64,000 nt of DNA from Bacillus oleivorans (GCF_900207585.1 NZ_OAOP01000012.1:1-64000), one strand, 5' to 3'; positions 28,856 to 40,033 are shown, numbered from the stretch's first letter. Notes: generated by a model not told the origin, from the sequence alone. Translations and numbers: made by a program.

Positions 28856-29150
28856 TATCGGTCAAAAATGGGTTTTATCAGTCAAACACACGTTTTATCA
28901 GTCATAATTAGTTTCTATGAGTCAAATTCCTGTTCTATTAGTCAAATCGGGATATCTATCGGTCAAAAATACGATTTTATCGGTCAAATCGTCTGTTCTA
29001 TCAGTCAGAATCTGTTTTTATCGGTTAAAATTGGGTTCTATGGGTCAAAACATGATTCTATCGGTCAATATCACTTTGCTACGAGTCAATACCCCGATTT
29101 TATCGGCATCAGACGACCACCCTATTCTATCGTTAAAATCGCACCTTTTA
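28856..29150. repeat. Tandem array A4: about fourteen degenerate 20-21 bp units (TATCGGTCAAA core)
   Basis: Units begin TATCGGTCA or TATCAGTCA and continue with about eleven variable bases; spacing is 20 then 21 bases. The conserved nine bases alternate with nearly unique text, unlike an ordinary minisatellite. It fills most of the gap between korB and miaB. Open frames across it (rich in SVK and GQ) are by-products of the repetition. Confidence 0.8.
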
Positions 29151-29288
29151 TAAACCTGATCCTCCTTCACCAACTTGTCAATTCTCCCAAAGTCTCCCCT
29201 ATTGTTTAAGCCCTGAAAAACCTTTATACTAAAGTAATGTGTAGAATGATGGTTATTTGATTACTCATGAAGAAAGGAGTCTTCATTA

Positions 29289-30833
29289 ATGAATGAGAAG
29301 CAAAGAGTTGAAGGACAACAAGTAGCAACTGTAAAGCCTCAGGACAAAAAATCCGAGAAGGATTACAGTAAATATTTTCAATCCGTATATATTCCGCCAA
29401 GTCTGAAGGATGCGAAGAAAAGAGGGAAGGAAGAAGTCAAGTATCATAAAGATTTCAAGATCCCTGAAGAATTCCGCGGCATGGGGGATGGCAAGAAGTT
29501 TTATATTAGAACGTATGGCTGTCAAATGAATGAGCATGACACAGAAGTCATGGCAGGAATCTTCATGGCCCTTGGCTACGAAGCAACCGATACCGTAGAA
29601 GATTCAGACGTCATTCTTTTAAATACATGTGCGATTCGTGAAAACGCTGAAAACAAGGTGTTTGGTGAACTCGGGCATTTAAAGGCACTTAAAACAGAAA
29701 AGCCAGAGCTTTTAATTGGCGTTTGTGGCTGTATGTCCCAAGAAGAATCTGTCGTTAATAAGATTTTACAATCTTATCAGCATGTTGACATGATCTTTGG
29801 TACCCATAATATTCACCGCCTGCCGCATATTTTAAAAGAAGCGTATATGCAAAAGGCAATGGTGGTCGAAGTTTGGTCTAAAGAGGGAGACGTAATCGAA
29901 AACCTTCCTAAAGTACGTAAAGGCCAAATTAAAGGCTGGGTCAATATTATGTACGGCTGCGATAAATTCTGTACGTACTGTATTGTACCGTATACACGCG
30001 GTAAAGAAAGAAGCCGCCGGCCAGAAGATATTATCCAAGAGGTCCGCCATTTAGCAGCTCAAGGATATAAAGAAATTACGCTTCTTGGTCAAAACGTAAA
30101 TGCGTACGGTAAAGATTTTGAGGATATGAAATACGGATTAGGCGATTTAATGGATGAGCTTCGTTCCATCGATATCCCGCGTATCCGTTTCACAACCAGT
30201 CACCCTCGTGATTTCGATGATCATTTAGTCGAAGTATTAGCGAAAAAAGGAAATCTGGTTGAGCACATTCATCTTCCAGTACAATCTGGATCCAGCGATG
30301 TCCTTAAAATTATGGCAAGAAAATATACACGGGAGCATTACCTGGAATTAGTAGCTAAAATTAAAAAAGCAATTCCAGATGTGGCGCTAACAACTGACAT
30401 TATTGTCGGTTTCCCGAACGAAACAGACGAACAGTTTGAAGAAACACTTTCTTTATACAAAGAGGTCGGCTTCGAATCTGCTTATACTTTTATCTATTCA
30501 CCTCGAGAAGGAACACCGGCTGCCAAAATGAAGGACAATGTTCCAATGGAAGTGAAAAAAGAACGTCTGCAACGTCTAAATGCGTTAGTAAATGAGCTTT
30601 CTGCAGAGGCTATGAAGAAATATAAGGGTCAAATCGTTGAAGTGTTAGTCGAAGGGGAAAGTAAAAACAACCCTGAAGTCCTAGCCGGCTATACACGCAA
30701 AAATAAATTGGTTAACTTTAGAGGACCAAAATCAGCAATTGGCCAGCTTGTCAAAGTCCGTATCAAAGAAGCCAAAACATGGACACTTGATGGTGAAATG
30801 GTCGAAAGTATGGAAGCAGTTGAGGTGAAATAA
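29289..30833 (+). CDS. miaB: tRNA-2-methylthio-N6-dimethylallyladenosine synthase MiaB
   Basis: Radical-SAM enzyme that adds the methylthio group to i6A37 of tRNAs, after MiaA. 514 residues: an about 65-residue basic N-terminal extension typical of Bacillus, the MTTase domain with Cys in [18 protein letters not shown] and GVCGCMSQ, the radical-SAM cluster CDKFCTYC near 223, and a C-terminal TRAM domain. AAGGAG precedes the ATG. ricA follows after one base, as in B. subtilis (ymcB-ymcA). Confidence 0.95.
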   Translation: MNEKQRVEGQQVATVKPQDKKSEKDYSKYFQSVYIPPSLKDAKKRGKEEVKYHKDFKIPEEFRGMGDGKKFYIRTYGCQMNEHDTEVMAGIFMALGYEATDTVEDSDVILLNTCAIRENAENKVFGELGHLKALKTEKPELLIGVCGCMSQEESVVNKILQSYQHVDMIFGTHNIHRLPHILKEAYMQKAMVVEVWSKEGDVIENLPKVRKGQIKGWVNIMYGCDKFCTYCIVPYTRGKERSRRPEDIIQEVRHLAAQGYKEITLLGQNVNAYGKDFEDMKYGLGDLMDELRSIDIPRIRFTTSHPRDFDDHLVEVLAKKGNLVEHIHLPVQSGSSDVLKIMARKYTREHYLELVAKIKKAIPDVALTTDIIVGFPNETDEQFEETLSLYKEVGFESAYTFIYSPREGTPAAKMKDNVPMEVKKERLQRLNALVNELSAEAMKKYKGQIVEVLVEGESKNNPEVLAGYTRKNKLVNFRGPKSAIGQLVKVRIKEAKTWTLDGEMVESMEAVEVK

Positions 30834-30834
30834 A

Positions 30835-31248
30835 GTGGCTAAATATACAAAAGATGATATTATTGCACGTGCAAGAGAATTGGCTGATATGATTTCAGAA
30901 ACAGAAGAAGTCGATTTCTTCAAACGTGCTGAAGCACATATTAACGAGAACCAAAAGGTTCGAGAGATGATCGCGAGTATTAAAAGTCTGCAAAAACAAG
31001 CTGTTAATTTCCAGCACTTTGGCAAAGATAATGCTTTAAAAATGGTAGAAGAAAAAATCGAAAAGCTTGAAAAAGAGATCGACGAAATTCCAATTGTACA
31101 GGAATTTAAGAACTCACAAGTTGAAGTAAATGAGCTGCTTCAAGTCGTAGCTCATACGATTTCAAACAGAGTAACCAATAAAATCATTGAATCAACTGGC
31201 GGAGACCTCCTAAGAGGAGAAACTGGCTCATCAGTTAAACATTCATAA
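30835..31248 (+). CDS. ricA: RicA (YmcA), Y-complex regulator of RNase Y and biofilm
   Basis: In B. subtilis RicA, RicF and RicT form a complex that directs RNase Y and supports competence, sporulation and biofilm. 137 residues, all helical, of the YlbF/YmcA family (motif EEVDFFKRAEAHINENQKV). GTG start one base after miaB, with GAGGTG inside the miaB end, so translation is coupled. The C-terminus (LLRGETGSS) matches the family's conserved tail. RNase Y itself is 8 kb upstream. Confidence 0.92.
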   Translation: MAKYTKDDIIARARELADMISETEEVDFFKRAEAHINENQKVREMIASIKSLQKQAVNFQHFGKDNALKMVEEKIEKLEKEIDEIPIVQEFKNSQVEVNELLQVVAHTISNRVTNKIIESTGGDLLRGETGSSVKHS

Positions 31249-31253
31249 TTAGC

Positions 31254-31311
31254 AAACAGAGGGAAGGTTCTTTTGTTTTTTGAAACAAAGGGACGGTTCT
31301 TCTGTTTTTTT
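31254..31311. repeat. Two tandem GGGACGGTTCTTCTGTTT-type dispersed repeats
   Basis: GGGAAGGTTCTTTTGTTTT and GGGACGGTTCTTCTGTTTT lie one after the other downstream of ricA. The same element occurs at 53950-54056. It is a common intergenic repeat of Bacillaceae, often between AACA and TGTTT ends that can pair. Confidence 0.7.
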
Positions 31312-31353
31312 ATTGACAGCATTTTTTCTAGGCACATTCTAATATACAGCCTG

Positions 31354-31456
31354 CATAAGATGTAATAGTGGTTCTTAGCCTATTCGTTTAATCCAAAGAT
31401 TCCTTTTATTCAAACAAGAAATATTCGCACACTAGTCTAATGACCCGCATAGGATG
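31354..31456 (+). promoter_or_regulatory. Possible sporulation promoters of cotE (two CATARGATG boxes)
   Basis: CATAAGATG at 31354-31362 and CATAGGATG at 31448-31456 resemble -10 elements of the mother-cell sigma factors E and K. In B. subtilis cotE has one promoter for each. The -35 parts were not firmly placed, so this is suggestive only. Confidence 0.4.
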
Positions 31457-31487
31457 AAATGAAAAGACTAGAGGAGGTATCGCTCGC

Positions 31488-32030
31488 ATGGCAGAATACA
31501 GAGAGATTATAACGAAGGCTGTCGTTGCAAAAGGACGCAAATTTACCCAGTCCAATCATACGGTAAGCCCAGCTAAAAATCCGTCGAGCATTCTAGGTGC
31601 CTGGATCATAAACCATACCTATTCAGCAAAGAAATCTGACAATACGGTAGAAGTAAGCGGACATTATGATATTAACTGTTGGTATTCCCATTCTGATAAT
31701 ACAAAAACGGAAGTATGTTCTGCAAAAGTACCGTACACAGATATCATAAAGCTTAAGTATCGGGATCCAGACATCTTAGGAGAAGAACAAGTGATTGCCC
31801 GTGTTCTTCAACAGCCAAATTGTGTAGAAGCGGTTGTGTCGCCAAATGGCAATAAAATTATCGTGAATGCGGAAAGAGAATTCCTTGTAGAGGTAGTGGG
31901 TGAAACCAAACTCGCTGTTGCCATTAATCCAGACGGCGTAGAGGATGACCATGACTGGGAACTTGATGTAGACGATGAAGAATTTGAAGAATTAAATCCA
32001 GACTTTTTGGTTGGAACTGAAGAAGAATAA
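31488..32030 (+). CDS. cotE: Outer spore coat morphogenetic protein CotE
   Basis: CotE builds the outer coat layer around the forespore. The 180 residues match the family throughout, from [14 protein letters not shown] to the acidic tail ending VGTEEE, which in B. subtilis guides outer coat proteins. AGAGGAGG lies about ten bases before the ATG. Stands between ricA and the mutSL genes as in B. subtilis, with a strong terminator directly after. Confidence 0.96.
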   Translation: MAEYREIITKAVVAKGRKFTQSNHTVSPAKNPSSILGAWIINHTYSAKKSDNTVEVSGHYDINCWYSHSDNTKTEVCSAKVPYTDIIKLKYRDPDILGEEQVIARVLQQPNCVEAVVSPNGNKIIVNAEREFLVEVVGETKLAVAINPDGVEDDHDWELDVDDEEFEELNPDFLVGTEEE

Positions 32031-32033
32031 CAC

Positions 32034-32066
32034 ACTAGGAAGAGACTGCTTCCTAGTTTTTTTTTG
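32034..32066 (+). terminator. Terminator after cotE
   Basis: ACTAGGAAG and CTTCCTAGT form a 9-bp stem with a 6-base loop, then nine T. Confidence 0.9.
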
Positions 32067-32152
32067 TGTTTTCATGTATAAAAATTTTACCTTGGCAGTT
32101 TATTCGACTTAGTGAAAATTGTTAGGAATCAAGTATACGTGTAACTACGCTT

Positions 32153-32195
32153 CTGCCGACGCCTTAAGGCTTGCCAGTCGGCGAGTTTTCTTTAT
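32153..32195 (+). terminator. GC-rich nested hairpin upstream of the deacetylase-like gene
   Basis: GCCGAC at 32155 pairs with GTCGGC at 32177 around an inner GCCTTAAGGC; GAGTTTTCTTTAT follows. It could be a terminator or a leader structure. The hairpin after the same gene (33569) shares the TTGCC and AGTTTTCTTT text. Confidence 0.45.
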
Positions 32196-32261
32196 ACCTT
32201 TTTTGTAACAATAAGGTCTCTCATTCGTCTTATTTTTTGAATAAGGGATGGGGGATTTTTC

Positions 32262-33467
32262 ATGAAAATAATTTCAAAGGTAACAGTGTGGCTGCTGATA
32301 TTGGGGTTATCAGCCTGTTCAATACAGGGGATGGGTAATCAGCGTGAAACGGGAGATCATAACATCGAACCGCCTAATAATAATCCAATGCCAAAATGGC
32401 CAGAGGACCCGCTCCCGCCATTGCCAGATACTCAAGAAGAAGGGCAAAGTGAAATGGGGAATGAACCAGCAGATGAATCTATGCCGCCTGCAGAAAAGCA
32501 CGAACCAGCCAAATTAGTAGATTACGAGGGTCCGGTTGAGCATATCTTTTTTCATCCGCTCATTGTCTATCCAGAATTAGCGTTTGACGGGGACGCAATG
32601 GCACAAGGATATAATGATTATTTTGTAACCGTCAATGAATTTAAGAGAATTTTAGATGAATTATATAAACATAACTATATATTAATAGACATAAATCAGC
32701 TTTTTCAAATAAATCAAGATCAATCTATGACTCTGCAAAAATTAAAACTCCCCGAAGGAAAAAAACCCTTAATACTGTCAATTGATGATATGAATTATTA
32801 TGAGTACATGCGGCAAAATGGGAATGTCTATAAGCTGATTCTAGATGAAAATGGAAATATTGCGTCCTACGCCAAAAGCCCAAAAGGAAAAGACGTGATC
32901 TCATATGATCACGCAATCGTGCCGATTTTAGATCAGTTCGTGCAAGACCATCCAGATTTCTCAAATAATGGCGCAAAGGGGCTGATTGCTTTAACAGGAT
33001 ACGAAGGAGTTTTAGGCTACCGAACCAATGAGTTCGACAGTCCCGCTTACAATCAGGAAAAAGCAGAAGCTCTAAAAGTCATTAAGCGTCTAAAAGAAAC
33101 CGGCTGGACATTTGCTTCTCATGGGTGGGGACATTTAGATGCAAATAAAGTGAGCTACCAGCTGCTCGCCCAAGATACAGAAAGATGGAAACAAGAGGTT
33201 GAATCTTTAATAGGGCCTACGAATGTTTATATTTACCCTTATGGAAGCAGACCAGATACAGGAGGAGATAAATTTAACTATTTGATTGAATCTGGATTTA
33301 ACGTCCTATGCTCAGTCGGACCTGTCCCATATCTAAAATCGTATGAAACCCAAGCGTTCATGATGGACCGCCGCCACATTGACGGAATTGCTCTTCAGAC
33401 GCAACCAGAAAAATTAAGACCGCTAATGGATGCAGAAAAAGTCCTAGAGGCTGAAGTAAGGCCATAA
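32262..33467 (+). CDS. Polysaccharide-deacetylase-like lipoprotein
   Basis: 401 residues with a lipoprotein signal ending LSAC (Cys19), a Pro/Glu/Asn-rich tether to about 85, then a NodB-like domain. LILSIDDMNYY near 171 stands where deacetylases have TFDDG, and SHGWGHLD near 286 where they have HSxxH, so some metal ligands seem kept and the loop differs. YPYGSRPD later fits the family's RxPY/YPxG strand. It probably acts on wall or other glycans at the outer membrane face; activity is uncertain. It lies between cotE and mutS, where B. subtilis has no gene, with hairpins on both sides. Confidence 0.75.
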   Translation: MKIISKVTVWLLILGLSACSIQGMGNQRETGDHNIEPPNNNPMPKWPEDPLPPLPDTQEEGQSEMGNEPADESMPPAEKHEPAKLVDYEGPVEHIFFHPLIVYPELAFDGDAMAQGYNDYFVTVNEFKRILDELYKHNYILIDINQLFQINQDQSMTLQKLKLPEGKKPLILSIDDMNYYEYMRQNGNVYKLILDENGNIASYAKSPKGKDVISYDHAIVPILDQFVQDHPDFSNNGAKGLIALTGYEGVLGYRTNEFDSPAYNQEKAEALKVIKRLKETGWTFASHGWGHLDANKVSYQLLAQDTERWKQEVESLIGPTNVYIYPYGSRPDTGGDKFNYLIESGFNVLCSVGPVPYLKSYETQAFMMDRRHIDGIALQTQPEKLRPLMDAEKVLEAEVRP

Positions 33468-33568
33468 TAATGCTTATTATTAATAGAATAGATGCTAACG
33501 GAACCTATTTCAGAGGACGATAAGAAACATTGTATAAATCAGAAAGTATCGTTAAGCAGTATGTATAT

Positions 33569-33599
33569 GAAAACTTGCCGGCCGGCAAGTTTTCTTTTT
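33569..33599 (+). terminator. Perfect-palindrome terminator after the deacetylase-like gene
   Basis: GAAAACTTGCCGG and its exact complement meet without a loop (26 bp, 33569-33594) followed by TTTTTG. The loopless form would open a few bases as RNA. Confidence 0.7.
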
Positions 33600-33709
33600 G
33601 CCTATTTTCTCCTCATCTCCATATTTCTAGACCGTGATTGCATCCCAATCTCTATGATATAATGGGGTAATGTAAAAGATTGATAGATAAGAAAGGTTTT
33701 GTGATATAG

Positions 33710-36286
33710 ATGGCTTCTTACACGCCGATGATTCTGCAATATTTAGAGATCAAAAAAGACTATGAAGATGCATTTCTCTTTTTTCGCCTTGGCGATTTTT
33801 ACGAAATGTTTTTTGAAGATGCCATAAAAGCTTCAAGGGAATTAGAAATCACATTAACATCGCGCGAAGGAGGAACGGATGAGCGAATTCCGATGTGCGG
33901 AGTTCCCTATCATTCTGCCGCCACATACATAGAACAGCTGATTAAAAAAGGATATAAAGTAGCGATCTGTGAGCAAGTGGAAGACCCGAAACAGGCAAAA
34001 GGTGTGGTAAAACGTGAAGTCGTTCAGCTAATCACACCTGGTACCTTAATGGATAGCCACACACTAACGGATAAGGAAAATAACTATATTGCTTCGATTA
34101 CATCAGAAGGCAATATGTTTGGTTTTTCCTACTGTGATTTATCAACTGGTGAGCTAAAAGTTACTTTGCTAGACCGAGTAGAAGATTGTTTTAATGAGTG
34201 TGCTTTACTTGGTGTAAAAGAGATTGTAGTCGCAGACGATTTTGCTGAAAAATGGGGACCTATTTTACGAGAGCGCTATGGTGTTACAATTTCGCTTCAA
34301 AAAGAATTAGATGATGAAACTAAGTTTGGAGCTAGGATTGCTTCACTTTCTCACCCAGAAGAAAAAGCAGCAGTGATCCGGTTGTTAAGTTATTTGTATC
34401 GGACGCAAAAACGCAGCTTAGACCATATCCAAGAGGCGCTGTACTATCAAACCGAGCATTTCTTAAAAATGGATGAGTATTCAAAACGGAATCTCGAACT
34501 AACTGAAACGATCCGGACTAAAGATAAAAAGGGAAGTTTACTTTGGCTTTTGGATGAAACAATGACAGCGATGGGCGGTCGTTTATTGAAAGCGTGGATT
34601 GACCGTCCGCTTACCAATGAAAAAGAAATCCAAGAGAGAATCGAGTTTGTCGAACTTTTAAAAGAAAAATTCTTTGAACGCCAGGAGCTTCGTGAAAAAT
34701 TGCAGAAGGTATATGATTTGGAGAGACTTGCTGGCCGGATTGCATTTGGAAATGTTAATGCACGTGATTTTATCCAATTAAAGCACTCCTTAAAACAAGT
34801 TCCTGATATTCAATCTATTATTCTCGGACTTCTCTCATCACCAAACAAATGGGAAACTTCCCTTGATGCTTGTGAAGAGGTTCATAATCTGCTAGAAAAG
34901 GCGATTCATGATAATCCGCCGGTATCGGTAAAAGAAGGGGGTCTGATTAAAGATGGCTATGACGTCAAATTGGACCAATACCGCGAAGCCAGCCGCAACG
35001 GAAAGTCGTGGATAGCTCAACTGGAACAGGAAGAACGGCATAAAACAGGGATTAAGTCATTGAAAGTGGGCTATAACCGTGTATTTGGTTATTACATTGA
35101 AGTAACTAGAGCCAACCTGCACCTATTAAAAGAAGGGCAATATGAGCGGAAGCAGACGCTGACCAATGCGGAACGTTTTATTACGCCTGAATTAAAAGAA
35201 AAAGAAGCCCTGATTTTAGAAGCAGAAGAAAGAAGCATTGAACTCGAATATGATTTATTTACAGAGATTCGGGAAGAAGTGAAAACGTATATTCCACGCT
35301 TGCAGGCTCTCGCGAAAGCAATAAGTGAAATTGATTGTCTGCAAAGCTTTGCGACAGTCAGCGAAGAACGGCATTATGTAAAACCGGCTTTTAGCGAGGA
35401 TCGAAAGCTAGTGATCCAAAACGGACGTCATGCCGTTGTGGAAAAAGTGCTGGGGATGCAAGTTTACGTACCGAATGACTGCTACATGAATCCAGAACGG
35501 GAGCTTTTATTAATTACTGGTCCTAACATGGCTGGGAAAAGTACATACATGAGACAAGTAGCTTTAACAGCGATCATGGCGCAAATTGGCTGTTTTGTTC
35601 CGGCTGACGCAGCAGAAATGCCAATCTTTGATCAGATTTTTACAAGAATCGGCGCGGCAGACGATTTAGTTTCAGGTCAAAGTACCTTTATGGTTGAAAT
35701 GCTCGAGGCAAAAAATGCATTAACGAAAGCTACGAAAAACAGTCTGATATTATTCGATGAAATCGGCCGTGGAACGTCTACATATGATGGCATGGCTTTA
35801 GCTCAGGCGATGATCGAATACATCCATAATCACATCGGCGCGAAGACCCTATTTTCAACACATTACCATGAACTGACTGTCTTAGGGGAAAAATTGCCGA
35901 AGCTTACTAATATCCATGTAAGTGTCTCAGAAGAACGAGGGAAAGTAGTCTTTTTACACAAACTGAAAGATGGAGCTGCTGATAAAAGCTACGGAATCCA
36001 TGTAGCACAGCTGGCTGAGTTGCCGATTGAAGTGATCAAGCGGGCGCGTGAAATCCTTGTGACTTTTGAGAACAAAGATGAAACTCTTGCAGCAGTTATA
36101 AAAGAACCGAAATCGCAACAGCCAGAAGAGGCGCAATTGTCCTTTTTTGATGTAGAAGTCAGTGATGAGGAGCAGCAAAAACAAAAATTAATTCTGGAAA
36201 AGCTAAAAAACTTAGAGCTGATGCAAATGACACCGCTCGATGCGATGAACGCTTTATATGAACTGCAGAAAATGATGAAAGCTTGA
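33710..36286 (+). CDS. mutS: DNA mismatch repair protein MutS
   Basis: Recognises mismatches and small loops in DNA. 858 residues: the mismatch-binding domain with [15 protein letters not shown] (Phe-x-Glu wedge) near 25-40, the connector, the lever/clamp, and the ABC ATPase with Walker [10 protein letters not shown] near 604 and Walker [13 protein letters not shown] near 682. A C-terminal QLSFFD clamp-binding-like motif lies near 810. The gene starts at the ATG of MASYTPMI, as family members do; the binding site GAAAGG is rather far (12 bases). mutL follows closely. Confidence 0.97.
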   Translation: MASYTPMILQYLEIKKDYEDAFLFFRLGDFYEMFFEDAIKASRELEITLTSREGGTDERIPMCGVPYHSAATYIEQLIKKGYKVAICEQVEDPKQAKGVVKREVVQLITPGTLMDSHTLTDKENNYIASITSEGNMFGFSYCDLSTGELKVTLLDRVEDCFNECALLGVKEIVVADDFAEKWGPILRERYGVTISLQKELDDETKFGARIASLSHPEEKAAVIRLLSYLYRTQKRSLDHIQEALYYQTEHFLKMDEYSKRNLELTETIRTKDKKGSLLWLLDETMTAMGGRLLKAWIDRPLTNEKEIQERIEFVELLKEKFFERQELREKLQKVYDLERLAGRIAFGNVNARDFIQLKHSLKQVPDIQSIILGLLSSPNKWETSLDACEEVHNLLEKAIHDNPPVSVKEGGLIKDGYDVKLDQYREASRNGKSWIAQLEQEERHKTGIKSLKVGYNRVFGYYIEVTRANLHLLKEGQYERKQTLTNAERFITPELKEKEALILEAEERSIELEYDLFTEIREEVKTYIPRLQALAKAISEIDCLQSFATVSEERHYVKPAFSEDRKLVIQNGRHAVVEKVLGMQVYVPNDCYMNPERELLLITGPNMAGKSTYMRQVALTAIMAQIGCFVPADAAEMPIFDQIFTRIGAADDLVSGQSTFMVEMLEAKNALTKATKNSLILFDEIGRGTSTYDGMALAQAMIEYIHNHIGAKTLFSTHYHELTVLGEKLPKLTNIHVSVSEERGKVVFLHKLKDGAADKSYGIHVAQLAELPIEVIKRAREILVTFENKDETLAAVIKEPKSQQPEEAQLSFFDVEVSDEEQQKQKLILEKLKNLELMQMTPLDAMNALYELQKMMKA

Positions 36287-36305
36287 CTGTAAAGGAGGTC
36301 ATATG

Positions 36306-38219
36306 ATGGGAAAAATACACGAACTCGGAGACGCGCTTTCCAATAAAATAGCTGCTGGTGAAGTGGTAGAACGGCCTGCGTCTGTCGTGAAGGAGCTTGT
36401 TGAAAACGCGGTAGATGCGGGGAGTACCGTCATTGACATCCTTGTAAAAGAGGCTGGACTAGAGGAAATCCGCATTATTGATAATGGTTCCGGGATTGAA
36501 CATGAGGACGTATTAACGGCGTTTAAACGGCATGCAACCAGTAAAATTCATAATGAAGATGATTTGTTCCGCGTCCGTACACTCGGGTTTCGGGGCGAGG
36601 CACTGCCAAGTATCGCTTCCGTTTCTAAAGTTAAACTACAAACTTGCTCGGAATCCGAAACAGAAGGGACAGAAGTGGTTTTAGAAGGAGGAAAAGTCAT
36701 TTCCTTTGAACGAGCCAGAGCCAGAAAGGGAACAGATCTTTCGGTTCAGGAGTTATTTTATAATACGCCTGCCCGCCTAAAATATATGAAAACCTTACAT
36801 ACGGAGCTTGGCCATATCACTGATGCAGTTAGCCGCTTAGCTCTATGTAACCCTCATATCTCGTTTCGGTTAGTCCATAACGAAAGAAAGGTACTGCAAA
36901 CAAGCGGCAATGGCGATCCGGTTCAAGTACTTGCTTCGATTTATGGGGTAGGAATAGCGAAAAATATGGTTAAATTTCAAGCCTCTTCCCTTGATTTTGA
37001 AGTAACGGGATACATGGCAAAGCCTGAAAATACCAGGGCATCGAGACACTATATGACCATCATCGTGAATGGACGCTTTATCCGAAATCACGCGATTCAA
37101 AAAGCAATCTTAGACGGATTCCACACGTTTTTACCAATTGGACGTTACCCAATCTGTCTATTAGATATAAAGATGGATCCCTTATTAGCAGATGTCAATG
37201 TCCACCCTTCGAAGCTCGAGGTCCGTTTCAGTAAAGAAAGAGACCTGATGGATCAAGTAACAGCTGCCATCCGGAGTCAATGGCGAAAAGAGACCTTAAT
37301 TCCTTCAGCAGTTTCAGCGTTTGAAAAACGAGAGCAAAAGGCTGTTCAGACAACGATAGATTTGGAGCTGCCTTCAGAGAATGCAAAAAGCACAGTAGGA
37401 CAGGACTCTTTTTCGACCCATATTGAGGGGGACAGCAAGGGCAGTACTGGTTCGGTTAATTTGACAGGACAAAGAAAAGAAGAGCTTGATAACGGATTGA
37501 TAAATGAACTGGTAAGTCAACCGGCTTTTGTTAAAGAAGAGGAAAGCTCTTTGGAAAAAACAGCCGAGGAAGTGGCACGGTGGAAGGATGAGATGGAAGA
37601 GAAGGTCCCTGCCTCCAGCATAGAAGTCCGAAGCCCAAGAATTCCTCCACTCTATTATGTGGGACAGGCTCATGGTACCTACATTATTGCCCAAAATGAT
37701 GAAGGACTTTATTTAATCGACCAGCATGCCGCACAAGAACGGTTAAAGTACGAATTTTATAGAGTCAAAGTTCAGGAGGTTGCAAACGACGTCCAAGATC
37801 TGCTCATTCCATTAACACTGGAATACGCTCCTGATGACTTTATTAAAATAAAAGAAAACCAAAATAAATTAGAAGCCGCAGGAGTTTTCCTTGAGGAGTT
37901 TGGCATGAACAGCTTCATCATTCGCTCTCATCCAACCTGGTTTCCAAAGGGAGAAGAAAAAGAAACCATCGAGGAAATGATCGAACAGCTCTTAAATATG
38001 AACAAAATCAGCATCGAAAAAATCCGGGAAGAAGCAGCAATTCTCATGAGCTGTAAGGGATCAATCAAAGCAAACCGCTATCTTAGGCAGGAGGAAATCG
38101 AAACCCTGCTGCACGATTTGCGTTATGCGAGCGATCCGTTCACATGTCCCCACGGAAGACCGATTATCATAAAATTTACAACCTATGAACTTGAAAAGAT
38201 GTTTAAACGGGTGATGTAA
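36306..38219 (+). CDS. mutL: DNA mismatch repair endonuclease MutL
   Basis: Nicks the new strand after MutS signals. 637 residues: N-terminal GHKL ATPase ([29 protein letters not shown]), a variable acidic linker (about 335-440), and a C-terminal dimer domain with the endonuclease motif [12 protein letters not shown] near 475 and CPHGRPII near the end. Of two ATG codons I chose 36306, seven bases from AGGAGG and aligning with family starts; 36303 is only four bases away. Array A5 begins 50 bases after the stop. Confidence 0.96.
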   Translation: MGKIHELGDALSNKIAAGEVVERPASVVKELVENAVDAGSTVIDILVKEAGLEEIRIIDNGSGIEHEDVLTAFKRHATSKIHNEDDLFRVRTLGFRGEALPSIASVSKVKLQTCSESETEGTEVVLEGGKVISFERARARKGTDLSVQELFYNTPARLKYMKTLHTELGHITDAVSRLALCNPHISFRLVHNERKVLQTSGNGDPVQVLASIYGVGIAKNMVKFQASSLDFEVTGYMAKPENTRASRHYMTIIVNGRFIRNHAIQKAILDGFHTFLPIGRYPICLLDIKMDPLLADVNVHPSKLEVRFSKERDLMDQVTAAIRSQWRKETLIPSAVSAFEKREQKAVQTTIDLELPSENAKSTVGQDSFSTHIEGDSKGSTGSVNLTGQRKEELDNGLINELVSQPAFVKEEESSLEKTAEEVARWKDEMEEKVPASSIEVRSPRIPPLYYVGQAHGTYIIAQNDEGLYLIDQHAAQERLKYEFYRVKVQEVANDVQDLLIPLTLEYAPDDFIKIKENQNKLEAAGVFLEEFGMNSFIIRSHPTWFPKGEEKETIEEMIEQLLNMNKISIEKIREEAAILMSCKGSIKANRYLRQEEIETLLHDLRYASDPFTCPHGRPIIIKFTTYELEKMFKRVM

Positions 38220-38269
38220 GGGGAATGAGGTGGTTGTACAGTTAAATGATAGGTGGGGAATGACGGTTT

Positions 38270-38573
38270 ATTTTCGGCAGCGGTGGATTACTCTCGGTAG
38301 AGTAAGATTTACTCTCGGTAGCGGAGGATTTACTCTCGGCAGCGGAGGATTTACTCTCGGTAGCGGAGGATTTACTCTCGGTAGCGGAGGATTTACTCTC
38401 GGTAGCGGAGGATTTACTCTCGGTAGTGGTGGATTTACTCTCGGTAGCGGAGGATTTACTCTCGGTAGCGGAGGATTTACTCTCGGTAGCAGAAGATTTA
38501 CTCGCGGTAGCAGGGGATTTACTCGCGGTAGGAGGGGATTTCTCTCGGCAGTGGGGATTTACTCTCGGCAGCA
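38270..38573. repeat. Tandem array A5: about fourteen 21-bp units (GGATTTACTCTCGGTAGCG)
   Basis: The most regular of the arrays: central units are identical or differ by one base, ends are more diverged. 21 bases equals seven codons, so the plus strand from GTG 38230 to 38646 stays open as repeated FTLGSGG, and the minus strand is open too as repeated ATESKSS. No good ribosome binding site or conserved flanking protein is seen, so I treat it as DNA repeat between mutL and miaA, not a gene. Confidence 0.85.
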
Positions 38574-38752
38574 TGCCCGTTACCCTGATGAAGCTCCATT
38601 GACATCACCGCCATCCACAAACCAATCAAGCGCCATTACTCACTAAAGACACAGCCACCATTCATTCGACAAAATGTTTAAAAATATCTCTTCGCGTCTA
38701 TAATAAGAGGATGTTTGAGTCATTGTAGACGCAGGGAAAGGAAACAAGCGAT

Positions 38753-39703
38753 ATGGACCAGCAACAAAAAGTTGTAGTCATCATCGGACCCACTGCTGTT
38801 GGTAAAACAAAAGTCAGTATTGAACTGGCGAAACGATGGAATGGCGAGATTATTAGTGGCGATTCCATGCAGATTTACCGCGGGTTAGATATAGGGACGG
38901 CGAAAGTAACGGAAGAAGAGAAGGATGGGATTCCGCATCACTTGATTGATATTTGCGACCCGGATGATGCTTTTACCGTTGCTGATTTTCAAGCTCTGGT
39001 CAGGGAGAAAATTACGGAAATTGAACAGCGCGGGAAGCTTCCGTTTATTGTCGGCGGTACTGGCCTGTACATTCAATCCGTTTTATTCGATTTCCAGTTC
39101 CTGGAGGAAGCGTCAACGGCAACACGTGAAAAGCTTTATGCCCAATATGAGAACGAGGGAATAGAGCCTTTGTTTCAAAAATTGCAAGAGGTTGACCCGA
39201 ATAGTGCAGAAGCAATTCACCCGAATAATGTAAGACGAGTGATTCGGGCACTGGAGGTTTATCTTGATACAGGGCAAGCTTTTTCTGAATGGAAGGAGTC
39301 TCAAACGAATCAGCTTTTATATGATGCAGCGATCATCGGTCTTCAAATGGACCGCGAACTTTTATATGACCGTATTAATCATCGTGTAGATATTATGATG
39401 GAAGCTGGATTATTAGATGAGGTAAAAAGCCTATATGATCAAGGGATTCGCGGCACTCAGGCTGTACAGGGGATTGGCTATAAAGAACTGTACGAATACT
39501 TTGACGGGAAAGTGGACTTAGAGCAAGCGGTGGAAAAACTAAAGAAAAACTCGAGAAATTATGCAAAGAGGCAACTCACTTGGTTCCGAAATCAGCTGGA
39601 TGTCCAATGGTTTGATATGACCGATATTTCCGCAATTGAGAAAAAAATTGAGGAAATATCACAATATCTTGCAGGAAAGTGGAGTCTCGGAGCGAATACA
39701 TAA
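38753..39703 (+). CDS. miaA: tRNA dimethylallyltransferase MiaA
   Basis: Adds the dimethylallyl group to A37 of tRNAs reading UNN codons, the substrate for MiaB. 316 residues with P-loop GPTAVGKT near 13-20, [16 protein letters not shown] near 41-56, VGGTGLY near 103, and the family's C-terminal [10 protein letters not shown]. hfq begins 47 bases after it, as in many bacteria. A TATAAT at 38699-38704 may be its -10. Confidence 0.96.
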   Translation: MDQQQKVVVIIGPTAVGKTKVSIELAKRWNGEIISGDSMQIYRGLDIGTAKVTEEEKDGIPHHLIDICDPDDAFTVADFQALVREKITEIEQRGKLPFIVGGTGLYIQSVLFDFQFLEEASTATREKLYAQYENEGIEPLFQKLQEVDPNSAEAIHPNNVRRVIRALEVYLDTGQAFSEWKESQTNQLLYDAAIIGLQMDRELLYDRINHRVDIMMEAGLLDEVKSLYDQGIRGTQAVQGIGYKELYEYFDGKVDLEQAVEKLKKNSRNYAKRQLTWFRNQLDVQWFDMTDISAIEKKIEEISQYLAGKWSLGANT

Positions 39704-39750
39704 AGCAAAAGCGAAAACACCTTCGCAGAGAGAGAATAGGAGGCAGGGCC

Positions 39751-39978
39751 ATGAAACAACCGGTTAATATTCAAGATCAGTTTTTGAATCAGTTACGAAA
39801 AGAAGGGATCCCAGTAACCGTCTTTTTATTAAACGGTTTTCAAATTCGGGGATATATTAAAGGATTCGATAACTTTACGGTGTTATTTGAATCAGAGGGC
39901 AAGCAGCAGCTCGTATTCAAGCATGCCATCTCAACCTTTGCCCCACAACGTAATGTGACCATTGAAATGGAAGCTTAA
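39751..39978 (+). CDS. hfq: RNA chaperone Hfq
   Basis: Sm-fold hexamer that binds RNA. 75 residues with [12 protein letters not shown], Sm1 [19 protein letters not shown] and Sm2 YKHAI-like FKHAISTF. The ATG at 39751 has AGGAGG eight bases before and gives the family length; the upstream extension is out of character. Expressed together with or after miaA; a terminator follows. It is the last gene of the block conserved with B. subtilis. Confidence 0.96.
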   Translation: MKQPVNIQDQFLNQLRKEGIPVTVFLLNGFQIRGYIKGFDNFTVLFESEGKQQLVFKHAISTFAPQRNVTIEMEA

Positions 39979-40000
39979 TGAATTCAATAGTATAGAGTGG

Positions 40001-40033
40001 AAAAGGGTGTTCCAGGTGGAGCATCCTTTTTGT
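40001..40033 (+). terminator. Terminator after hfq
   Basis: AAAAGGGTGTTCC and GGAGCATCCTTTT form an imperfect stem with a small loop followed by T residues. Confidence 0.75.

Noticed and set aside
28856-29150. CRISPR-like repeat-spacer array
   Set aside because: Conserved part is only about nine bases, variable part about eleven, copies are degenerate, and no cas gene is in the window.
28799-29209. Plus-strand frames across array A4
   Set aside because: No ribosome binding site, composition follows the repeat unit.
38230-38646. A 138-codon gene of FTLGSGG repeats
   Set aside because: No good ribosome binding site, both strands are open, and the frame is explained by a 21-bp repeat lacking stops.
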